From IMG/VR virus record IMGVR_UViG_3300027870_000007, positions 1-35,649 of that record: a DNA stretch of 35,649 nucleotides; one strand, given 5' to 3'. The notes beneath the pieces are model-generated. The model did not search any database, was not told where the DNA came from, and saw only the letters and a program-made list of their open reading frames with translations. Positions within the stretch are counted from its first letter, which is position 1. Every line of letters starts with the position of its first letter. Of the stretch, positions 24,253 through 30,616 are shown piece by piece. This stretch comes from a virus. The translations under genes were made by a program, and so were the position numbers.

Positions 24253-25092
24253 ATGACACAGCGCAAACCCAAAGTAAAAGAAAGCAGAATCGTTCGCAAG
24301 ACCAGCAAGGCTCGGCGGTTTCTGCTATCAATTTTCACAGCGACAGTCGTCGGCTTGCAAGCCACCAGTTGCGGCTTCACGCCCGGTGCCGGACATGCCG
24401 CGGCTCGCACACCCTCCTCTGCTCCCACCAGCTTTGCGGCATGCCCGCAGCACTTTGCCGGCGGCCGGCCACCTATCACTCCCAAGGCCCCCAAGCTGCG
24501 CGAACTGTGCTTTGACGGCTTTGCCGTCCTGCACAGCGGCAACACGAAAACCCCGGTCTACGTGGCCCAGCGCCTCAATCGCCAGATCTTGCAGGACGGC
24601 CAAGGGATCAAGCGGACGGACCGTTTCTATGCTGATGCCAGGCTGCCTGCCTCTGAACGCGCCGAGTTGGAGGACTACAAGAGCTCAGGCTGGTCGCGAG
24701 GCCACATGGCGCCAGCTGGCGACATGGGCACGCCCGAAGCCAAGGCCCAATCGTTCAGCCTTGCCAACATGGTCCCGCAGGACGCGAAACAAAACGGCGG
24801 GCCTTGGTCCAAGATTGAAGAGGACACCAGGAAGTACGTAATGCGCGCCCGCGGCGACGTCTACGTGATTACCGGGCCAGTGTTTGAGCCTGGCGCCCAG
24901 ACCATTGGCTCGGGCAGGGTGGTCGTGCCGTCGCATGTGTTCAAGCTGGTCTATGACCCGAGCACTGGTAAGAGCTGGGCGCATTGGCAGGAGAACTCGC
25001 CACATGCAACGGTAGGGCGCCCCATCAGCTACCAGGAGGTGGTGGCGCGAACCCGGATGGAGTTGCTGCCGGAGCCCGCACTCCGAGACTGA
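24253..25092 (+). CDS. exported DNA/RNA non-specific nuclease
   Basis: A 279-residue product. Residues 1-23 are very basic, followed by a hydrophobic segment (LLSIFTATVVGLQATSC) that ends in a weak lipobox, so the protein is exported and perhaps lipidated. Residues 147-158 (WSRGHMAPAGDM) are the catalytic loop of the EndoG/Serratia nuclease family (usually DRGH; here SRGH), followed by the metal-site block ANMVPQDAKQNGGPWSKIEE near residue 175. All core residues except the first Asp of DRGH are present. As a gene behind the repressor it is likely expressed in the lysogen. It could degrade outside DNA, including that of rival phages, or serve the host in nutrient use. Confidence 0.8.
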   Translation: MTQRKPKVKESRIVRKTSKARRFLLSIFTATVVGLQATSCGFTPGAGHAAARTPSSAPTSFAACPQHFAGGRPPITPKAPKLRELCFDGFAVLHSGNTKTPVYVAQRLNRQILQDGQGIKRTDRFYADARLPASERAELEDYKSSGWSRGHMAPAGDMGTPEAKAQSFSLANMVPQDAKQNGGPWSKIEEDTRKYVMRARGDVYVITGPVFEPGAQTIGSGRVVVPSHVFKLVYDPSTGKSWAHWQENSPHATVGRPISYQEVVARTRMELLPEPALRD

Positions 25093-25139
25093 ACACCTGT
25101 GCGGCGGGAGTAGCGTGACCCCGCATGAAGTTTGCCCCG

Positions 25140-25409
25140 TTACCCCCGCACCGACCCGTGCAGGCTCATCAACCTCTGAGCGATGCCATCCGGGTCAATC
25201 CGCATGTGGCTCATGGGCACGGTGCCCGCGCAGACGTGTTCATACCAGACGTGATATCCGGAAAGGTCCGGCATGGGCTGGCCGGCACACTGACGGATGG
25301 CGGCCGCGATGCCAGTGGCGCCGAACTCGCCTAGTTCCTCCCTGCCGTCCAATACCTGGGCCCGGTAATTTCCGGGTTCTATCTTGTCGATGCGGAGTGT
25401 CAGGATCAT
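25140..25409 (-). CDS. small hypothetical protein
   Basis: An 89-residue product from the ATG at 25409 (MILTLRIDKIEPGNYRAQVL). Alternating strands and helices with a block VWYEHVCAGTVPMSHMRIDP that I have seen in unnamed proteins of Comamonadaceae. No ribosome binding site is visible. It is convergent with the nuclease gene and lies opposite the rightward terminator at 25519. Competing open frames on the plus strand here are poorer in protein-like composition. Function unknown. Confidence 0.55.
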   Translation of the reverse strand: MILTLRIDKIEPGNYRAQVLDGREELGEFGATGIAAAIRQCAGQPMPDLSGYHVWYEHVCAGTVPMSHMRIDPDGIAQRLMSLHGSVRG

Positions 25410-25518
25410 GGTCGCTTGCTGGCGGGAGGGTGCGACATTGTGCCGGCCCTTGCACAGTACTCGGGCAGCTGCCGCACGTTTCCTGAGTTCAACAACGCCT
25501 GCCGGGTGACCGATACAA

Positions 25519-25538
25519 GCCGCCCTCAGGCGGTTTTT
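25519..25538 (+). terminator. intrinsic terminator after the repressor-nuclease unit
   Basis: Plus strand: CCGCC, loop CTCA, GGCGG, then TTTTT. It ends rightward transcripts 40 bases before the next promoter, insulating the Com operon from repressor-nuclease transcription. Confidence 0.75.
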
Positions 25539-25569
25539 GTTGCCTCTACCTGCCTTTGCCCTAAAACAG

Positions 25570-25581
25570 TAGCAATTGCTA
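25570..25581. promoter_or_regulatory. operator copy, TAGCAATTGCTA (remote site a)
   Basis: Perfect 12-base palindrome whose outer TAGC and GCTA match the operators beside the repressor. It ends just where the -35 begins. Confidence 0.8.
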
Positions 25582-25610
25582 TTGACAATAACGGTAGCAA
25601 TTGCTACATT
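25582..25610 (+). promoter_or_regulatory. strong sigma-70-like promoter of the Com operon
   Basis: Consensus -35 TTGACA (25582-25587), exactly 17 bases, then TACATT (25605-25610). The spacer carries the second operator copy. One of the best sigma-70 promoters in the window. Being flanked and overlapped by repressor-type palindromes, it should be silent in the lysogen and open on induction. Confidence 0.8.
25595..25606. promoter_or_regulatory. operator copy, TAGCAATTGCTA (remote site b)
   Basis: Second identical palindrome (extended GTAGCAATTGCTAC, 25594-25607), 25 bases centre-to-centre from the first. It overlaps the spacer and the first bases of the -10. Confidence 0.8.
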
Positions 25611-25981
25611 CACCCATCGCACCAACAAACGCAACACGAACCGGCTCAGACGCACACAGGGCCACACCGACCGGAGACGCGAGGGGTTCTAGGCCTGAGG
25701 GCTGCAGCGAGTTGGAGGCGATGGGCTCAAAGCGGATCGGCGCGGGGCCTCATGGCTCCTTCACAACGTAGCTGCCGATGTTGCTTGCCCCACCTGCGGG
25801 GTATTCGTCCGGCGAAATAGCACCTTCGGGCACGGGCCGAAGCTATGCGCGGTGTCTCGACCGTGCCCAGTCCGCCAAAGCGCGGTACACGGCAAAAGGG
25901 GTGAGGGGTAGACGCCCGAGAACAGAAACGGTCACGCCGGTTGGAATGCCGGCATGCCCTTCGCAAGGGGGGCGAATCCTG
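25611..25981 (+). other. long leader of the Com operon, no credible gene
   Basis: About 370 bases between the promoter and the first possible start. Open frames here lack ribosome binding sites and have poor composition. Several small hairpins are visible (for example GCCCC-acct-GCGGGG near 25787, and the CCCTT/AAGGG hairpin just before 25973). I see no tRNA or known riboswitch. It may be an untranslated regulatory leader. Confidence 0.5.
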
Positions 25982-26010
25982 ATGACCTTGCAGAGGGCCA
26001 TCAGGATTCG
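25973..26010 (+). promoter_or_regulatory. 12-bp inverted repeat covering a possible start codon
   Basis: Arms CGAATCCTGATG (25973-25984) and CATCAGGATTCG (25999-26010) are perfect. The ATG at 25982-25984 lies in the first arm, directly after a purine-rich AAGGGGGG. When folded, the hairpin would hide this start codon. Confidence 0.6.
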
Positions 26011-26152
26011 GAAGAAAAGACAGGGCGAGTACATGAGGTGCGTCAACACCCCTTGCACCCGCCTCCGCCGTGAGTGCACACGGCATTGGCCAAGACCCTG
26101 CCACCTGATCAGGCCAGGGCATTATGGACTGTGCCGCATATGCAAGAAGTGA
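25982..26152 (+). CDS. possible Cys-rich basic mini-protein upstream of Com
   Basis: A 56-residue product, MTLQRAIRIRKKRQGEYMRC at the start, then Cys pairs (CVNTPC, C-x2-C near the end in LCRICKK) that could bind zinc. AAGGGGGG lies about 9 bases before the ATG. The stop overlaps the Com start by 13 bases, which would suit coupled translation. Against it: no recognisable family and short length. An internal start at 26033 would give 39 residues. Confidence 0.4.
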   Translation: MTLQRAIRIRKKRQGEYMRCVNTPCTRLRRECTRHWPRPCHLIRPGHYGLCRICKK

Positions 26153-26319
26153 GATGCGCCAGCTGCAACCGCAAGCTGGCAGAAGGACTTTTTCAACGTC
26201 TGAACATCAAGTGCCCGCGCTGCGGGACCCTGAACTCTCTGAGGGTCGAGAACCCCGCGACTCCGAGCGTAGAGAACGCCCAACCAGAGTGCCAGCGAGC
26301 ACCTTCAACTCAACCCTGA
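26140..26319 (+). CDS. com: Com-like zinc-finger regulatory protein
   Basis: A 59-residue product from the ATG at 26140 (MQEVRCASCNRKLAEGLFQR). Residues 6-34 hold CxxC (Cys6, Cys9) and CPRCGT (Cys28, Cys31) with the spacing and the surrounding L-x-x-x-x-x-I-K-C of the Mu Com family. Mu Com is an RNA-binding protein that turns on translation of mom. Here there is no mom neighbour; the next gene is an SGNH hydrolase starting 12 bases downstream. No own ribosome binding site, consistent with coupling to an upstream reading frame. Confidence 0.8.
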   Translation: MQEVRCASCNRKLAEGLFQRLNIKCPRCGTLNSLRVENPATPSVENAQPECQRAPSTQP

Positions 26320-26330
26320 AAGGTATTTGT

Positions 26331-28025
26331 ATGGCAAAGAAAATTGTGGTGATTGGCGACAGCTTGAGTGCACAACAAAACATGCTGGACCAAGCTTGGC
26401 CCAACATGCTGCAGTCCACTATGTCCGCAAGCGGTGAAGACGTGAAGGTGGTGAACTTGAGCACCAACGGCTACACATTCGGCGCAGCCCTGAGTACCGC
26501 CACCTACGGCACCCAAACGCCTGCGCAGAAGTGCGTCGCCGAAGCGCCTGATTTGATCATTGTGGCGTTGGGCTACAACGACTCCTACACGTCGCTGTCC
26601 GCTGCGCAGAGCAACGTAACCGCGCTGCTGAGCTACCTCAAGACGAATCTGCCTACCGCGAAGATCATCTACGCGAGCCAGACTCCGTACGACAAGGTGC
26701 ACGGCACCCCCGGCACATTGCTGAACCGCCAATCGATGCCGGCGTACTTCGACCGCGCGCGGGCGGACATCTTCAATGGCCTGTATTGCGCCGAGGTCCT
26801 GGGTGGCAGCGCACTATCCGGCTACAAGACCGCGATGGGCGTGTGGCAGAACCTGGATGCCTACATCAAGGCGCAACCACAGGTGGACGGTTCCTACGAG
26901 ATGCCCCTGTGGCCGTGCGCACGACTCGGTCTGGTGGGCACTGATGGCCTGCATCTGACCAACGTGGGACACAAGTTGATGGGTGGCGCGGCACGTCATG
27001 CCATGTTTGCACTCCCAGCTGCCCGAGCGCTCTTCCCTCAGCTGGGTACCCAGGGCCCGACCAAGTGGAACGAGTGGCAACTGCTCTTCAATGCCCTGCT
27101 GCAAAGCAACGGCACCGAGTACGTTTCCCAGACGCTCGAGCCGGGCGATGTGCACTTCATGCACTACTACGGTCCCTGGAATGCACTGATGGTTGATACG
27201 TGGTATCTCCCAACGCATGCAACCCACAGCACCAGCACTCCGAACTTCATTCGGGATGGTTCGCAGGTATGGTCCGTAACTGGCGCAACGCCAAATGCCA
27301 GCGTGTACACGTCGTTCAATGGCGGACCCTGGTCCCTCCAGCCACGCAAGACTGACATCCGGGGCAACTTCCTGGATGCCGGCTCTTTCGACGACTTCCC
27401 GGACGGAAGCTACACCCTGCGCTATCGCGTGGCCAACGAAGTCTTCCCTGCTGTGGTCCTCAGCGTAAGTGGCCCTGCCCGTGCCAAGGCGGATGGGTCG
27501 AACGCCACAGGTGTGTGGCCAATTCAGATCGCTGGTCCCAATGCGATGCAACGCCAAGGGCTTTTCACGAAGCGCAACATGGCCAACGGGACCTACTTCG
27601 CCAGCGCAACGCGCGAGCCGCTGGCGATGCCTGACGCAACAGCCTTCGGACTGCTCACGGCCGCCGACATTTCCAAGGACGGCAAGACCTTCCCCGGCTG
27701 CCGCCTGAGCCCAACGGCCACGGCCGACTGCTGGGTGCGTGTCAACGCTCGCGGCAGCGTCGTTGCCGCCAGCGCTGGCAAGCTGGTCTGGTTGGGGCTG
27801 TACGTGGCGAATGCTGCAGGCACCGTCTTGAACGAGGCAGTCCTTGGCGGCAGCTACTCTTCGCCTCGGTCCTCGGAGCTCGTGAGCTTCAGCGGCGAGT
27901 CGGTGATCAAGCTGTCTCCTGGCCAGTACATCGCTCCGTGGGTCTTCGTGGTCGATGGCGGCACGTCGGTTTCGGACGGCGTGCCCGGCAACTTCTGGGA
28001 GTTCTCCGCGAACGTGATCTATTGA
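26331..28025 (+). CDS. GDSL/SGNH hydrolase with tail-fibre-like C-terminus
   Basis: A 564-residue product; the ATG at 26331 has GAAAGG seven bases upstream, so the longer frame (from 26124, overlapping Com) is rejected. Residues 9-12 are literally GDSL with nucleophile Ser11. Gly47 is block II, Gly81-x-Asn83-Asp84 (ALGYNDSY) is block III, and Asp205-x-x-His208 (TDGLHLT) completes the triad. From about residue 230 the chain is beta-rich (WSVTGATPNASVYTSFNGGP, NFWEFSANVIY at the end), as in receptor-binding or fibre proteins. It probably removes acyl groups from a surface glycan. It is unusually far from the tail cluster. Confidence 0.8.
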   Translation: MAKKIVVIGDSLSAQQNMLDQAWPNMLQSTMSASGEDVKVVNLSTNGYTFGAALSTATYGTQTPAQKCVAEAPDLIIVALGYNDSYTSLSAAQSNVTALLSYLKTNLPTAKIIYASQTPYDKVHGTPGTLLNRQSMPAYFDRARADIFNGLYCAEVLGGSALSGYKTAMGVWQNLDAYIKAQPQVDGSYEMPLWPCARLGLVGTDGLHLTNVGHKLMGGAARHAMFALPAARALFPQLGTQGPTKWNEWQLLFNALLQSNGTEYVSQTLEPGDVHFMHYYGPWNALMVDTWYLPTHATHSTSTPNFIRDGSQVWSVTGATPNASVYTSFNGGPWSLQPRKTDIRGNFLDAGSFDDFPDGSYTLRYRVANEVFPAVVLSVSGPARAKADGSNATGVWPIQIAGPNAMQRQGLFTKRNMANGTYFASATREPLAMPDATAFGLLTAADISKDGKTFPGCRLSPTATADCWVRVNARGSVVAASAGKLVWLGLYVANAAGTVLNEAVLGGSYSSPRSSELVSFSGESVIKLSPGQYIAPWVFVVDGGTSVSDGVPGNFWEFSANVIY

Positions 28026-28099
28026 TGCCGCAGCGTGTTGCATCCCGACCGGTGGCAACACTCAACAAGTTGCGTCGTGCATCGCGGATGTAACGTTCC

Positions 28100-28128
28100 A
28101 GCCCAGGGACCCGCTCCCTGGGCTTTTT
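28100..28128 (+). terminator. intrinsic terminator of the Com-hydrolase operon
   Basis: Stem of 10 base pairs (AGCCCAGGGA / TCCCTGGGCT), loop CCCGC, then TTTTT. Strong. It closes the operon that starts at the promoter at 25582. Confidence 0.9.
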
Positions 28129-28154
28129 CAACGCCGGCTTTAAGGTCGGCAAGT

Positions 28155-28246
28155 GCCCTCGCAAGAGGGCCATCACAGCACCCTACTGCTCAGGCCAAGG
28201 CCCGCGACCCCCTCGCGGGACATCTGGTAGCGGGGTGCTGTGATGG
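28155..28246 (+). ncRNA. strongly folded intergenic element
   Basis: In order: a 6-bp hairpin GCCCTC-GCAA-GAGGGC (28155-28170), whose GCAA is a GNRA tetraloop; a perfect 14-base inverted repeat CCATCACAGCACCC (28170-28183) and GGGTGCTGTGATGG (28233-28246); and inside it a 7-bp hairpin CCCGCGA-ccccc-TCGCGGG (28201-28219). No open frame of quality covers it. It may be a small RNA, a processing site or a DNA-level site. The region from 28026 to 28374 otherwise holds only the terminator. The call as RNA is inference. Confidence 0.4.
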
Positions 28247-28374
28247 TGTCCGCATGACTGGATTGCGCCTGGCCCACGTGGCTGCGCGCGGTGACTGAAG
28301 CCTCGTGCACAGGCCCAGCCCGGAAAGCCTTGAAGGTAGCCCGGCCGCCATCGCCCTCCCCCTTCCCTCCACCT

Positions 28375-28548
28375 ATGCCCACAAAACGCAAGCGCATCGT
28401 CCTGGACTACCCCTGGCCGTTCCCGCTCATGGGTACCGGCGGCCAGCTGCTGGAGGTGGTCATCAAGCAGCCAAAGAAGCCGCGGCCCAAGCCTCTACGC
28501 AAGGTGCCGCCACCCAGCAAGTGGGAGCAGCAGACGCTGCTCCCCTAA
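28375..28548 (+). CDS. small basic Pro-rich protein
   Basis: A 57-residue product from the ATG at 28375 (MPTKRKRIVLDYPWPFPLMG). Rich in Lys, Arg and Pro (KQPKKPRPKPLRKVPPP). The ribosome binding site is poor (only CCTCCACCT upstream). Position ahead of a strong hairpin suggests a short early cassette. Could be spurious, but the composition is protein-like and distinct from shadow frames. Confidence 0.45.
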   Translation: MPTKRKRIVLDYPWPFPLMGTGGQLLEVVIKQPKKPRPKPLRKVPPPSKWEQQTLLP

Positions 28549-28607
28549 CCGATTTCAAACCGCCGCCGGGGAGTCTCCTCCCTCCCTCTCACGCGTTTCC
28601 CCGGCAC

Positions 28608-28666
28608 GCCCCGCAAGGGCAGCGGTTCTTTCTTCAACCACTGCCCGCCTTGCGGGCTTTTCTTTT
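28608..28666 (+). terminator. long hairpin with T-rich tail upstream of the 232-residue gene
   Basis: Imperfect stem of about 20 pairs, left arm GCCCCGCAAGGGCAGCGGTT (28608-28627), right arm AACCACTGCCCGCCTTGCGG (28636-28655), followed by TTTTCTTTT. The ribosome binding site GGAG (28667) begins at once after it. Confidence 0.7.
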
Positions 28667-28675
28667 GGAGCCCTC

Positions 28676-29374
28676 ATGGACGTCACCATCCAACTGGATC
28701 TGCCAGCAATTATCGCGCAGGCATGCTCTGCTGAGCACATTCAGCCCCTCGTCGACAAAGCCATCAGCGATGCGTTGAAAAGCGCCATCAGCGAAGCCAC
28801 CGGATATCGCAGCGCCTTCAGCGAAGCCCTGAAGAAACAGCTGGCCGAAGCCTTGCCGCACGGCCTGTTGGTTGATGATGTAGCGAAGTTTCAGCACGTG
28901 CTGAACCACGAGCTCCAGAACGCCGTGCACGGAGCCAACAGCGCAACCGTAAGCGCCGCGCTGGCGAAGGCTGTTGAGCAGGTCATGCCCAACGTACCCG
29001 CGGTCATCAAGATGTCGGACCTGCTGGAAGCGGCGCGCGATGGCTTTCACAAAAGCGAAGGCGAAGCGTTCTACGCCGTTCTCGAAGAGAGCGAATACGG
29101 CGGCGGGTACCTGTACCTTCACAGCGATACACAGCCGGGCGGCGGCTACGGTGTGGGCGGCGGAAAGTACGCAGCGCACTACCAGCTTGCATTCAACGAG
29201 GATGGCGCGGTGTACGCGCTCAAGCTCAGGGACAAGCATGTCACCCCGGCATCTCGCCCGGACGTGATCAGCCGCTTTGACGCCACGCTGATGGCCATGT
29301 ACGTGGGCCGCACCCGCATCGATGTGGACATTGACGCTGGCGATGTGCGTAGCGCCGCCGGGCACTACGACTGA
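28676..29374 (+). CDS. early protein of unknown function
   Basis: A 232-residue product with GGAG five bases before the ATG. The first half is amphipathic helix with repeated Ala/Ile/Ser (VDKAISDALKSAISEATGYR, FSEALKKQLAEALPH). The second half has a Gly/Tyr-rich block (SEYGGGYLYLHSDTQPGGGY) and a compact mixed domain that ends in RIDVDIDAGDVRSAAGHYD. No family recognised. It heads the set of early cassettes to the right of the folded element. Confidence 0.7.
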   Translation: MDVTIQLDLPAIIAQACSAEHIQPLVDKAISDALKSAISEATGYRSAFSEALKKQLAEALPHGLLVDDVAKFQHVLNHELQNAVHGANSATVSAALAKAVEQVMPNVPAVIKMSDLLEAARDGFHKSEGEAFYAVLEESEYGGGYLYLHSDTQPGGGYGVGGGKYAAHYQLAFNEDGAVYALKLRDKHVTPASRPDVISRFDATLMAMYVGRTRIDVDIDAGDVRSAAGHYD

Positions 29375-29392
29375 TCCCCTTCCACCCTCCTC

Positions 29393-29417
29393 AGCCCGCC
29401 TCGAGCGGGCTTTTTTT
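29393..29417 (+). terminator. intrinsic terminator between early cassettes
   Basis: Stem AGCCCGC / GCGGGCT with a five-base loop CTCGA, then seven T. It lies between the 232-residue gene and the next ribosome binding site (ACGAGG). Confidence 0.85.
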
Positions 29418-29434
29418 CGCCCAACGAGGTGCCA

Positions 29435-29638
29435 ATGAAATACGCCTTACTACTCCTCGCTGCAGTGATCGCCCTTGGCCTGGGCGCTGTGGCAGCGCAC
29501 GAATCCGAACAGCTGGCCGACCAGCAGGACGCCGAAGCCCAGAACTCCCGAGACTTCGTGGCCAGCCAGGTCTGCGGTGGCGGCCCGTTCTCGTGGGAAG
29601 ACGACAAGACCCTGGTATGCCACCGCGAGCGGCCGTGA
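29435..29638 (+). CDS. small exported protein
   Basis: A 67-residue product; the ATG at 29435 is preceded by ACGAGG and fits a signal sequence better than the GTG two codons earlier. Residues 1-22 (MKYALLLLAAVIALGLGAVA) are a signal peptide or anchor. The rest is acidic, with two Cys (VCGGGP, LVCHRERP) that could form a disulfide. The stop overlaps the next start as GTGA. No family recognised. Confidence 0.7.
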   Translation: MKYALLLLAAVIALGLGAVAAHESEQLADQQDAEAQNSRDFVASQVCGGGPFSWEDDKTLVCHRERP

Positions 29639-29742
29639 CCCGAAGCCGCGTGAAGCCCGTCGTTGCGCTTGCCGCCTGGCTCTTGGCAATAGCCACGGCA
29701 CTCGCCCTGTTCATGGTGCGCGTGAACCCCCCTTTCCTCTGA
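29635..29742 (+). CDS. 35-residue membrane peptide
   Basis: Starts at a GTG overlapping the upstream TGA (GTGA) and encodes MTRSRVKPVVALAAWLLAIA, then TALALFMVRVNPPFL. A basic N-terminus precedes one hydrophobic segment, so it should be a one-pass inner-membrane peptide. It was found by following the coupling and the continuous frame up to the stop just before the ERF gene. With the exported protein ahead of it, it looks like a coupled pair. Confidence 0.55.
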   Translation: MTRSRVKPVVALAAWLLAIATALALFMVRVNPPFL

Positions 29743-29752
29743 GGACACCTCA

Positions 29753-30616
29753 ATGACTGAAACCGCAACGGCGGAGGCGCCGGCAGCGTTCGCGCTCACG
29801 CCGCAGGCGACTCCCTCCGCAGCGCTGCCTGCCGTGGCAGCCCAGGCGCTGCGCCAACTGGTGCCCACCTCTCCCGCCGGCCTGATGATGTCCGTGCTGG
29901 CACAGGGCGGGAGCCTGGACCTGTTCGAGCGCATGCTGGATGTGCAGGAGCGCTGGGAGCGCCGCGAGGCCGAGAAGGCTTTCTACGACGGCATGACCCA
30001 GTTCCGGGCGCGGAACATTGTGATCCCCAAGCGCCGGTTGGTGGAGTTCGACAGCCGCGTGGGTCACACCGAATACAAGCACGCGGTCCTGTCGGACGTG
30101 ACGACCCGCATCGGGCCGCCGCTGTCGGAGCTGGGCTTCTCCTGGTCCTGGAAGATGCGCCAGGAAGGCGGCGCCATCACGGTCACCTGCGTGCTGCGCC
30201 ACCGCCAGGGCCACGCGGACGAGGTTTCGATCACGGCCCCGCCGGATCCCAGTGGTGGCAAGAACTCGATTCAGGCAGTCGTGTCGACGACGACCTACTT
30301 GGAACGCCACACGCTCAAGGCCATCACCGGCACGGCCGAGGCGGACGAGGACGACGATGGCAAGGGCGCTCCACCATTCGGCGCCAAGGACCAGGATCTC
30401 AACGCCGACGCGGCGCGCGGCAAGGTGACCGTGCTGGAGAAGTGGTGCCAGGAAGCCCGCGCCACCAAAACCCGCGCCGACCTCACCCGTGTGATGAAAG
30501 CCGGTGTCGCCGTCTTCAAGGCGGCCAACGACCGTGACGGCTACTCCGCCTTCAAGTTCGCCATCGAGAAGCACGGCGCGACCCTCCCCCCTGATGGCCG
30601 GAGCGTTGCGGCATGA
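29753..30616 (+). CDS. erf: ERF-family single-strand annealing protein
   Basis: A 287-residue product from the ATG at 29753. Residues 75-105 (AFYDGMTQFRARN), 110-130 (AVLSDVTTRIGPPLSELGFS) and 168-195 (SGGKNSIQAVVSTTTYLERH, then LKAITG) give the ERF pattern, including the conserved G-x-x-x-x-x-Q and T-Y-x-x-R/H-x-x-L. Residues 1-35 are an Ala/Pro-rich leader. ERF rings anneal complementary single strands during phage recombination. It overlaps the exonuclease gene as ATGA, the usual exonuclease-annealase pair. Confidence 0.9.
   Translation: MTETATAEAPAAFALTPQATPSAALPAVAAQALRQLVPTSPAGLMMSVLAQGGSLDLFERMLDVQERWERREAEKAFYDGMTQFRARNIVIPKRRLVEFDSRVGHTEYKHAVLSDVTTRIGPPLSELGFSWSWKMRQEGGAITVTCVLRHRQGHADEVSITAPPDPSGGKNSIQAVVSTTTYLERHTLKAITGTAEADEDDDGKGAPPFGAKDQDLNADAARGKVTVLEKWCQEARATKTRADLTRVMKAGVAVFKAANDRDGYSAFKFAIEKHGATLPPDGRSVAA

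Noticed and set aside
25778-25981. Upstream extension of the Cys-rich mini-gene
   Set aside because: No ribosome binding site before its ATG and a composition typical of chance frames in GC-rich DNA.
25940-25990. tRNA-like T-arm string (GCGAATCC)
   Set aside because: No matching acceptor, D or anticodon stems around it; the bases belong to the 12-bp inverted repeat.
26124-26330. N-terminal extension of the SGNH hydrolase
   Set aside because: It is the other frame of com, has odd composition, and the GDSL block begins nine residues after a start with a good ribosome binding site.
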